NCBI GenBank assembly: GCA_005792805.1
Contig: SXQV01000076.1
Span: 1-6,300, forward strand
DNA length: 6,300 bases
Reading direction: 5' to 3'
Source of the DNA: Methylococcaceae bacterium
GTDB lineage: Bacteria > Pseudomonadota > Gammaproteobacteria > Methylococcales > Methylococcaceae
How positions within the stretch are numbered: position 1 is the stretch's first letter; every line of letters begins with the position of its first letter. The position numbers and the translations under genes are program-made. The notes beneath the pieces are model-generated. The model saw nothing but the letters and a program-made list of their open reading frames with translations. It was not told the origin of the DNA and did not search any database. Positions 1-5,703 of this stretch are shown one piece after another.

Positions 1-608
1 AGGGTGTCAAGGCCTTGGGTATGGAAACCTGCGTGACGCTGGGTATGCTCTCTGATAGCCAGACTCATCGGTTAAAGGAGGCGGGGCTCGATTACTACAA
101 CCATAATCTGGATACTTCTGAGGCCTATTATTCTGAGATCATCACGACTCGCACTTATCAGGACCGTCTGGATACGCTGGAGCGGGTGCGGGAAGCTGGC
201 CTGAATGTCTGCTGTGGCGGAATTGTCGGGATGGGCGAGGATGATGAGGACCGGGCGGCGCTGTTGGTTCAACTCGCCAATCTCCCCAAACATCCCGAGA
301 GTGTCCCGATCAACAGACTGGTTCAGGTCGAGGGGACTCCGCTGGACAAAACCGCCCCGCTCGATTCGCTGGAGTTTGTCAGGATGATCGCTGTAGCTCG
401 TATCATGATGCCGCGTTCGCGGGTTCGGCTCTCGGCGGGGCGTTCGGACATGAGTGATGAAATGCAGGCGCTGTGTTTTCTTGCGGGTGCCAACTCCATC
501 TTTTACGGGGAACGGTTGCTGACTACGGATAACCCCGTGGCAGATGAGGACAAGCAGTTGTTCCGGCGGCTCGGTCTGAAAATGGCTGGATTTTATGCGC
601 ATGTCTGA
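1..608 (+). CDS. bioB: Biotin synthase, C-terminal part (5' end outside window)
   Basis: Radical-SAM enzyme that inserts sulfur into dethiobiotin to make biotin, the last step of the pathway. The gene enters from the left edge; the first whole codon is at position 3, so about 201 residues are visible. The CxxxCxxC motif for the [4Fe-4S] cluster lies upstream of the window. Visible are the ligands of the sulfur-donating [2Fe-2S] cluster: Cys in GMETC (30-32, E. coli Cys128), Cys in NVCCGG (210-212, Cys188) and Arg in VRLSAGR (426-428, Arg260), with exactly the E. coli spacing between them. YNHNLDT supplies the substrate/AdoMet Asn equivalent to Asn153, and SVPIN the Asn222 equivalent. ANSIFYG and LLTT near the end are typical. 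The protein stops soon after LFRRLGL, roughly 27 residues earlier than E. coli BioB, and lacks the usual variable tail. It is the first visible gene of the bioBFHCD cluster. Identity is very secure. Confidence 0.97.
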   Translation, partial: GVKALGMETCVTLGMLSDSQTHRLKEAGLDYYNHNLDTSEAYYSEIITTRTYQDRLDTLERVREAGLNVCCGGIVGMGEDDEDRAALLVQLANLPKHPESVPINRLVQVEGTPLDKTAPLDSLEFVRMIAVARIMMPRSRVRLSAGRSDMSDEMQALCFLAGANSIFYGERLLTTDNPVADEDKQLFRRLGLKMAGFYAHV

Positions 609-646
609 AGTGGCTTGCTGCTAAGCTCCAGTCAGCTGCGTTGGTC

Positions 647-1846
647 ATGGGTGAGTGGGGTTCCCTCAGCGATCGGCTGGTGGATATCGAGCGTCATGGG
701 CGCTATCGTCGTCGCAGGACGGTCGAATCCCCGCAGGGAGCCGAGATTCTTGTCGATGGTCACCGGCTGATCAATTTTTGCAGCAATGACTATCTGGGGC
801 TGGCCAACCATCCTCTGGTGGTGGCTGGGCTGCAGCGGGGTGCGTCCGAGTTTGGGGTGGGTTCCGGGGCTGCGCATTTGGTCTGTGGCCACAGTGGTCC
901 TCATCAACGATTGGAAGAGGAACTGGCAGCTTTTACGCGTCGTGATCGGGCGCTGCTGTTTTCTACGGGTTATATGGCCAACCTGGGTGTGATGTCCTCT
1001 CTCTTGGGGCGAGGAGATGTGGCGTTTGAGGATAGGCTGAACCATGCGTCCTTGCTGGACGGTGTGCGCCTTTCCGGTGCGAGGCTGAAGCGCTACGGAC
1101 ATGCGGATCTTGCGATGCTCCAGACAGAAATTGTTGGGAAAACGTCTGGTGAAGTTTTGATCGCTAGTGATGGCGTATTCAGTATGGATGGTGATCTGGC
1201 CCCGGTGGCCGGGCTGGCTGGTGCGGCAAAGGCGCATGGCGCGTGGCTGATGATTGACGATGCTCATGGCTTGGGTGTGATGGGCAAAAAGGGCGGCGGA
1301 CTTATGGAAGTCATGGGGCAGTCACAGGAGGATGTGCCAGTATTGGTCGGTACGCTGGGCAAGGCGTTTGGCACATTTGGGGCTTTTGTGGCGGGTTCCG
1401 ATGATTTGATTGAGTATCTGATTCAAAGGGCGCGAACCTATATCTACACCACGGCCCTGCCACCGGCTGTCGCTGAGGCAACGCGAGCCTCATTGCTCCT
1501 GGTGGCAGCTGATTCCTGGCGACGTGAGCTGTTGACCGTGCGGATTCAACAATTCAGGCAGGGAGCCCGGCAGTTGGGCTTGCAGTTGACCGATTCAATG
1601 ACGCCTATCCAGCCCTTGGTGGTGGGTGATAACCGGGCTGCTCTTAGGGCTAGCGAGGATCTGCGTGCATCCGGCTTTTTGGTGAGCGCCATTCGGCCTC
1701 CTACCGTTCCCGATGGGACGGCCCGGTTGCGAGTGACTCTCACCGCCGCACATACCGAAGAGCAGGTGGACCGGTTGCTGGAGGCCATGCCCCGGGTGTT
1801 GTTAAACAGGCAGGCCCATAAAGATGGGAATGGGGTGGATGAGTGA
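647..1846 (+). CDS. bioF: 8-amino-7-oxononanoate synthase (KAPA synthase)
   Basis: PLP-dependent alpha-oxoamine synthase that condenses pimeloyl-ACP (or -CoA) with L-alanine, releasing CO2, to give KAPA; cytosolic. From ATG 647 the product is 399 residues (E. coli about 384). Landmarks in that numbering: FCSNDYLGLANHP near 45-56; RLNHASLLDG with His133 stacking on PLP; SDGVFSMDGDLAP near 174-186; IDDAHG with Asp204 and His207; and the Schiff-base lysine, Lys239, in GTLGKAFGTFGA. RPPTVPDGTARLRVTL near 350 is the usual C-terminal signature. His133, Asp204 and His207 carry the same numbers as in E. coli, which favours ATG 647 over an in-frame TTG at 641. Neither start has a clear Shine-Dalgarno sequence. 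A C-terminal extension of about 15 residues (after EAMPRVL) exceeds E. coli BioF. It lies 38 bases after bioB, and its stop overlaps the bioH start. Confidence 0.97.
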   Translation: MGEWGSLSDRLVDIERHGRYRRRRTVESPQGAEILVDGHRLINFCSNDYLGLANHPLVVAGLQRGASEFGVGSGAAHLVCGHSGPHQRLEEELAAFTRRDRALLFSTGYMANLGVMSSLLGRGDVAFEDRLNHASLLDGVRLSGARLKRYGHADLAMLQTEIVGKTSGEVLIASDGVFSMDGDLAPVAGLAGAAKAHGAWLMIDDAHGLGVMGKKGGGLMEVMGQSQEDVPVLVGTLGKAFGTFGAFVAGSDDLIEYLIQRARTYIYTTALPPAVAEATRASLLLVAADSWRRELLTVRIQQFRQGARQLGLQLTDSMTPIQPLVVGDNRAALRASEDLRASGFLVSAIRPPTVPDGTARLRVTLTAAHTEEQVDRLLEAMPRVLLNRQAHKDGNGVDE

Positions 1847-2634
1847 AAGGCCCCCGTGCCTCGGGTGTTTACGTTGAGCGCTTTGGTAGTGGCCCTGATC
1901 TGGTCATGCTGCACGGTTGGGCCATGCATGGCGGTTTGTTGCGGGATCTTGCCGAGCGGTTATCGGCCTGCTATCGGGTCAGCTTGATCGATCTGCCGGG
2001 GCATGGCGGCAGTGGACCGATAGATGATTACTCTCTGGCCTCGGTGACGGACAAATTACTTGAGGTGGCCCCTTCTTCGGCGCACTGGCTGGGTTGGTCG
2101 TTGGGCGCGCTACTGGCCATCGGGGTTGAATCTGCTCATCCCGGCCGGGTGAGAAGTCTCGCGATGATTGCCGGCTCGCCCCGCTTTACTGCCGGGATCG
2201 GCTGGCCGGGTGTCGATCTTTGCTTGCTGGAACAAATGGCGTCAAATCTCGAACAGGACTTTTCTGGCACTTTGAAGCGTTTCATCGCGCTTCAGGTTTT
2301 TAGTCAAGATAACGCCCGTGAACTGACCAAACGCATCCAGGAAATTATCGATGAGCGTCCTGTGCCTGATGCGGGTGCTCTGCGTGGGGGCTTGGCTTTG
2401 CTTCGGGGCGCGGATTTTCGGCCGGTTCTGGCAGCGTTCCAAAAGCCGGTACTTGCGATTCTTGGTGCGCAGGACCGATTGGTTCCTAAGGCCGTGGCAC
2501 CTGAATTACTCCAATTGAATGCGGACATGGAGGTTCATGAATTGTTCAGCGCGGCGCATTTGCCGTTTCTGACTCATCCCGAGGAGACGGCTTCCTTGAT
2601 TCGCGAATTTATGTTCCGTCAGGATCAAGGTTAA
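1843..2634 (+). CDS. bioH: Pimeloyl-ACP methyl ester carboxylesterase
   Basis: Alpha/beta-hydrolase that cleaves the methyl ester of pimeloyl-ACP methyl ester, ending the BioC-BioH route to the pimelate moiety before BioF acts. The 263-residue product has the whole catalytic triad: Ser86 in GWSLG, Asp211 in GAQDRLVP and His239 in AAHLPF. Each is offset by four residues from E. coli Ser82, Asp207 and His235. LHGWAMHG near 24-30 supplies the oxyanion-hole region (Trp26, like Trp22), LIDLPGHGGSG is the typical segment after strand 4, and residues of roughly 112-185 form the helical cap. The start is a GTG overlapping the bioF stop by four bases (GTGA), with a weak G-rich stretch (1829-1835) as ribosome site, suggesting translational coupling. 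Its position between bioF and bioC makes BioH more likely than another esterase. In E. coli the gene is unlinked, but operon-encoded bioH is known in pseudomonads. Confidence 0.94.
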   Translation: MKGPRASGVYVERFGSGPDLVMLHGWAMHGGLLRDLAERLSACYRVSLIDLPGHGGSGPIDDYSLASVTDKLLEVAPSSAHWLGWSLGALLAIGVESAHPGRVRSLAMIAGSPRFTAGIGWPGVDLCLLEQMASNLEQDFSGTLKRFIALQVFSQDNARELTKRIQEIIDERPVPDAGALRGGLALLRGADFRPVLAAFQKPVLAILGAQDRLVPKAVAPELLQLNADMEVHELFSAAHLPFLTHPEETASLIREFMFRQDQG

Positions 2635-2645
2635 GCTCAGGCGGT

Positions 2646-3452
2646 ATGTCAGTTTCGTTGATTCAGCCCGACAAGCGCTTGGTGGCGCGTTCTTTTGGAT
2701 CGGCTGCTTCGAGTTACGATGGAGTGGCTGAGTTGCAGCGTTATGTGGGGCGGCGCCTGCTTGATTACCTGCCGCCGCTCGCGGGCGGCCTCTGTATTCT
2801 TGATGTGGGTGCGGGTACCGGGGTTTTTTCTCAAATTCTGGGCGAGACATATCCCTCTGCCCATATTGTTGCACTGGATATTGCCGAGGGCATGCTTCGT
2901 TGTGCTCAGGATCGGTTTTCAGGATCTTGCGTGGGGGGCGACGCGGAGGCACTTCCCTTTGCGGCGTCGTCGGTGGACTTGATCTTCTCTAATCTGGCCA
3001 TCCAGTGGTGCGTTTGTCCAGTGGCCACGTTTCAGGAATTTCATCGGGTGCTCAGGCCGGGTGGTCACCTGGTGTTTTCAACGTTCGGGCCGATGACACT
3101 CCAGGAACTGCGGTATGCCTGGGCTCGGGTGGATGTCCGTAGCCACGTCAATGAGTTCATAGAGTCCTCGATTCTTTGTCAGGCATTGAGTGAGGCGGGA
3201 TTTGCAGCGCTTGAATTCCAGGCGACGCTGCAAACACTGGAGTATGTGGATGTCATGTCGCTGATGCGCGAGTTGAAAGGCTTGGGGGCGAGGAACCTGA
3301 CTGCAGATCGTCCTCGACATCTTATGGGCAAGGGCGCTATGGGAAAAATGGTCGCTGCCTATCCAGCCACGGGATCAATTGATTCGACGTCAGTTTTTGC
3401 GACCTTCGAGGTGTTTGCTGGCTCTGCAGTAAGTTTGGCTGGGACGCCCTGA
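2646..3452 (+). CDS. bioC: Malonyl-[ACP] O-methyltransferase
   Basis: SAM-dependent methyltransferase that methylates the free carboxyl of malonyl-ACP/CoA, disguising it so fatty-acid synthesis can elongate it to pimeloyl-ACP methyl ester. The product is 268 residues, slightly longer than E. coli BioC (251). The N-terminus, with RSFGSAASSYDGVAELQR (about 15-32), is the BioC-type helical start. The class I Rossmann fold is shown by motif I LDVGAGTG (52-59), the acidic SAM-ribose residue Asp78 in VALD, motif II DAEALPF (99-105) followed by DLIFSNLAIQW, and motif III RVLRPGGHLVFSTFG (134-148). MRELKGLGARN (207-217) and the closing FATFEVFAG are usual for the family. ATG 2646 lies 11 bases after the bioH stop, with only a weak ribosome site (AGGCGG region). 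Its stop overlaps the bioD start by one base (TGATG). Motifs plus operon context make the call firm. Confidence 0.95.
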   Translation: MSVSLIQPDKRLVARSFGSAASSYDGVAELQRYVGRRLLDYLPPLAGGLCILDVGAGTGVFSQILGETYPSAHIVALDIAEGMLRCAQDRFSGSCVGGDAEALPFAASSVDLIFSNLAIQWCVCPVATFQEFHRVLRPGGHLVFSTFGPMTLQELRYAWARVDVRSHVNEFIESSILCQALSEAGFAALEFQATLQTLEYVDVMSLMRELKGLGARNLTADRPRHLMGKGAMGKMVAAYPATGSIDSTSVFATFEVFAGSAVSLAGTP

Positions 3453-4150
3453 TGGCGAAGGGTTTCTTTATTACGGGAACCGACACGGGTATTGGCAAGA
3501 CGCACGCGACCCTCCGCTTGATGCAGTTCCTGAAGGCTCAGGGGCTGAGTGTTGTCGGGATGAAGCCGGTGGCGTCAGGGGCAAGCAGGGTAAATGGGCG
3601 TTGGGTTAATGAAGACGCGCTTGCTTTGCAGCGTGAGTCGTCCATACCGGTTCCTTATGAGTGGGTTAATCCATTTGCCTTCCACTTGCCAGTGTCGCCC
3701 CATATCGCAGCTGAGGTGACGGGGGATATTGTGAAGCTGGACAGGATCTGGCGCTCATTCTGTCGCTTGTCGAATCTCTCGGACTGCGTGGTCGTGGAAG
3801 GGGTGGGTGGCTGGCGGGTGCCACTTAATGCCCATGAAGATGTCGCTGATTTGGCTGTTATGTTGAAGTTGCCAGTGCTTCAGGTTGTGGGTTTGCGGTT
3901 GGGTTGCATCAATCATGCGCGTCTTACGCATGAATCCATGATTGGCGCAGGTGTGAATGTCGGAGGGTGGATTGCCAATTGGCTAGTGCCTGATTTGCTT
4001 TGCGGGGCTGAACTCATGGCGTCTCTCTCCCATGGGTTGGGGCAGGAGGCTGTTGCAGAGCTTGCCTTTCAGTTACCTGGAGAGGACGGGCCATTCTCAA
4101 GAAATGACCATTGGAATCGTAATGAAATCTTGCGCCTAATGGCCGCTTAG
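3452..4150 (+). CDS. bioD: ATP-dependent dethiobiotin synthetase
   Basis: Closes the ureido ring of dethiobiotin from DAPA, CO2 and ATP. The 232-residue product has the P-loop GTDTGIGKT (9-17) with Lys16, the substrate-binding Lys38 in GMKPVASG (E. coli Lys37), Asp55 in NEDALALQ, the SPHIAAE segment (82-88), Glu116 in VVEGVGGW (E. coli Glu115) and GLRLGCINHARLT (147-159), the substrate-contact loop of the partner subunit in the homodimer. Asn176 in GWIANW matches the nucleotide-base-binding Asn175, although the following residue is Trp where E. coli has Asp. Length is normal. The start overlaps the bioC stop by one base, which points to coupled translation. It is the last gene of the visible biotin operon; no strong intrinsic terminator follows it. 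Confidence 0.97.
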   Translation: MAKGFFITGTDTGIGKTHATLRLMQFLKAQGLSVVGMKPVASGASRVNGRWVNEDALALQRESSIPVPYEWVNPFAFHLPVSPHIAAEVTGDIVKLDRIWRSFCRLSNLSDCVVVEGVGGWRVPLNAHEDVADLAVMLKLPVLQVVGLRLGCINHARLTHESMIGAGVNVGGWIANWLVPDLLCGAELMASLSHGLGQEAVAELAFQLPGEDGPFSRNDHWNRNEILRLMAA

Positions 4151-4235
4151 GCTACGATTAACGGTTGTTAACTGGCGGTTCAACTAGGCGTGTTATTGGG
4201 TTTCTACCGTCTTGACTTCGGATTTCCGGATATTC

Positions 4236-4249
4236 CCGGCCTTGGCCGG
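4236..4249. repeat. Perfect GC-rich inverted repeat (6 bp arms, TT spacer)
   Basis: CCGGCC, TT, GGCCGG form a perfect short inverted repeat 85 bases after bioD. It could fold as a hairpin in the transcript, but no T-run follows (next bases are TGCAAGG), so it is not a classical intrinsic terminator. It also lies inside the short coding-like frame, so it may be incidental. No other candidate for ending the biotin transcript is stronger. Confidence 0.4.
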
Positions 4250-4331
4250 TGCAAGGCGCTCACTGGTTGAGTGGCTGATTGCGAGGGAGGAAATCGCCAC
4301 GGGTCTGGTCCTGTTTGGCGAAGACAAGGTC

Positions 4332-4349
4332 GGCGAATTGGGCGAATTG
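4332..4349. repeat. Tandem duplication of a 9-base unit
   Basis: GGCGAATTG occurs twice back to back. In the short open frame it encodes Gly-Glu-Leu twice, so the duplication keeps the frame. Such small direct repeats commonly arise by replication slippage. No function is suggested. Confidence 0.6.
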
Positions 4350-4402
4350 TTTGCCGAGACGGAGTGAAGGATCTTGGTCGGTGAGTTCCCACAGATTTTG
4401 GT

Positions 4403-4432
4403 TTGATTTAAGAGTTTAGGTTCTGCCTTAAT
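4403..4432 (+). promoter_or_regulatory. Weak candidate sigma70-type promoter for the cox operon
   Basis: TTGATT (4403-4408) and CTTAAT (4427-4432) match the -35 and -10 consensus at four of six positions each, with an 18-base spacer. They lie in a locally AT-rich stretch just ahead of coxB, where a promoter for the oxidase genes would be expected. The match is modest and similar ones arise by chance. No operator could be identified; the TTGAT half-site has no partner half of an FNR/Anr box. Confidence 0.25.
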
Positions 4433-4438
4433 GATTTT

Positions 4439-4445
4439 GGAGAGG
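4439..4445 (+). promoter_or_regulatory. Ribosome binding site of coxB
   Basis: GGAGAGG, five bases before the GTG at 4451, is a good Shine-Dalgarno match. It supports the GTG as the start, together with the signal peptide that begins right there (MKKLSALL). Confidence 0.75.
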
Positions 4446-4450
4446 GTTCC

Positions 4451-5674
4451 GTGAAGAAATTAAGTGCTTTGCTGGCGGTGTCAGGGCTGATGGGCGTTGG
4501 TGAGGTCTATGCTGATTACACGCTTAACCTGACGGAGGGTGTGACCGAGCTAAGTCGCGATATTCACGATTTGCATATGCTGATCTTCTGGATCTGTGTG
4601 GCCATCGGCGTACTGGTCTACGGTTTACTGATCTACTCCCTGATAAACCACCGTAAATCCAAGGGGGTGGTGCCCGCCACATTTCATGAGAACACCAAGC
4701 TTGAAATTCTCTGGACAGTCATTCCCTTTCTAATTCTTCTGGGCATGGCAATTCCAGCCACCACGGTCATGATCAAGACCTATGACGCTTCCGGCGCCGA
4801 TATGACGATCAAGGTCACGGGCTACCAGTGGAAGTGGAAGTATGAATACCTCGATGAGGGGGTCAGCTTTTTTAGTTCGCTGGACGCTAAAAGCAATCAG
4901 GCACGCCAGTTGAATTCCGGGATAGATCCATCCACTGTTGATAACTATCTGCTGGAAGTGGATCACCCGCTGGTTATCCCCGTCGGGAAGAAAATTCGCT
5001 TTTTGTTCACGGCTGCCGACGTGATCCACTCTTGGTGGGTGCCTGATCTGGGCTGGAAAAAAGATACGATCCCAGGTTTTATCACCGATGCGTGGGCCAA
5101 GGTTGAAAGGGCTGGCACTTATCGAGGGCAGTGCACTGAACTTTGTGGTCGTGATCACGGATTTATGCCCATCGTCGTGATTGCGAAGCCCGAGGCCGAG
5201 TACAAGCAGTGGCTGGCCGGACAGAAAGGCGGCGACAAGCCTGTAGAGACACTGGCGGCTCAGGTGCCGCCGGTCGCGGCAGAGGCAGAGGCGGAGAAGG
5301 ATGGATCTCCCGCAGAATCTGTGCAGGTTGAAGCGGCTTCCGTTCAGCCCGCCACTAACTCAAGTGAGCTTGATAAAGCCGCATTAATGGCGCTTGGTAA
5401 GACGGTCTACGAGAGTCACTGTCTCAGTTGCCATCAGTCTGGTGGTGAGGGTGTTGAAGGCCTGTTTCCCGCGATCAAGGGCAGTGATGTGGTTAATGGC
5501 CCTGTTGGCGGTCATATCGATCTGATTATGAGTGGTAAGCCGCCTTTGATGGCTTCATTCCGCAATGTTTTGAAACCTGAAGAAATTGCGGCGGTGATTA
5601 CTTATCAGCGTAATGCGTTGGGGAACAGCACCGGTGATATCGTTCAGGCAAGTGCTGTCGCAGCACGGCAATAA
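4451..5674 (+). CDS. coxB: Cytochrome c oxidase subunit II with fused C-terminal cytochrome c domain
   Basis: Membrane subunit that takes electrons from cytochrome c at its CuA centre and passes them to haem a in subunit I. The 407-residue product starts at GTG with a good ribosome site. Domains in order: a signal peptide (1-21, cleavage after VYA); two membrane helices (about 42-64 and 86-107) flanking a short cytoplasmic loop; the electron-entry aromatic patch YQWKWKY (125-131, Trp126-128 region); and the periplasmic cupredoxin domain. All CuA ligands are present: His193 in VIHSWW, Cys228, Glu230, Cys232 and His236 in the QCTELCGRDH segment, and Met239. A flexible Ala/Glu/Pro-rich linker (about 257-308) leads to a class I cytochrome c domain, with CLSCH (324-328) binding haem and Met367 in PLMASF the likely axial ligand (the MPAF position). 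The extra domain marks a caa3-like subunit, longer than the usual 280-300 residues. coxA follows after 29 bases. Also called ctaC. Confidence 0.97.
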   Translation: MKKLSALLAVSGLMGVGEVYADYTLNLTEGVTELSRDIHDLHMLIFWICVAIGVLVYGLLIYSLINHRKSKGVVPATFHENTKLEILWTVIPFLILLGMAIPATTVMIKTYDASGADMTIKVTGYQWKWKYEYLDEGVSFFSSLDAKSNQARQLNSGIDPSTVDNYLLEVDHPLVIPVGKKIRFLFTAADVIHSWWVPDLGWKKDTIPGFITDAWAKVERAGTYRGQCTELCGRDHGFMPIVVIAKPEAEYKQWLAGQKGGDKPVETLAAQVPPVAAEAEAEKDGSPAESVQVEAASVQPATNSSELDKAALMALGKTVYESHCLSCHQSGGEGVEGLFPAIKGSDVVNGPVGGHIDLIMSGKPPLMASFRNVLKPEEIAAVITYQRNALGNSTGDIVQASAVAARQ

Positions 5675-5690
5675 ATAGAACCCATTATTA

Positions 5691-5697
5691 AGAGGTG
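5691..5697 (+). promoter_or_regulatory. Ribosome binding site of coxA
   Basis: AGAGGTG, with its AGAGG core ending eight bases before the ATG at 5704, is a clear Shine-Dalgarno sequence. It fixes the coxA start and shows that subunit I has its own ribosome loading rather than overlapping coxB. Confidence 0.75.
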
Positions 5698-5703
5698 AAT
5701 CCT

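Larger units (their letters stand above)
4188..4367 (+). other. Short coding-like open frame in the bioD-coxB spacer, possible gene remnant
   Basis: An open frame runs from just after a TAG (4185-4187) to a TGA (4365-4367). The only plausible start is a TTG at 4212, giving 51 residues, and no ribosome site precedes it. I do not recognise the product. Two things suggest present or past coding. By hand count about 38 of 54 codons from 4203 on end in G or C. The translation also looks protein-like: a basic/amphipathic helix (ARRSLVEWLIAREEIA) followed by GLVLFGEDKVGELGELF and an acidic end. The general pattern faintly recalls the extreme C-termini of SNF2-type helicases, but that is a guess. It could equally be a chance frame in spacer DNA, since the opposite strand is also open here (4204-4392). 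If real, it is more likely the 3' stub of a lost gene than a working small protein. Confidence 0.3.

Noticed and set aside
72..602. Long minus-strand open frame opposite bioB
   Set aside because: It is a shadow of bioB: the plus strand has unmistakable BioB motifs and the minus translation shows no recognisable domain.
632..1267. 211-residue minus-strand open frame opposite bioF
   Set aside because: It lies antisense to conserved BioF motifs; its His/Arg/Gln-rich product is typical of antisense translation of a GC-rich gene.
4158..4171. TTAAC-GGTT-GTTAA hairpin just after bioD as a terminator
   Set aside because: The stem is only five mostly A-T pairs and no T-run follows, so it would not terminate well.
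4204..4392. 62-residue minus-strand open frame in the spacer
   Set aside because: It is rich in Arg, Pro and Ser as expected for an antisense reading, has no ribosome site, and the plus frame in the same stretch looks more protein-like.
4403..4416. FNR/Anr-like box ahead of coxB
   Set aside because: Only the TTGAT half matches; the other half is GAGTT instead of ATCAA.
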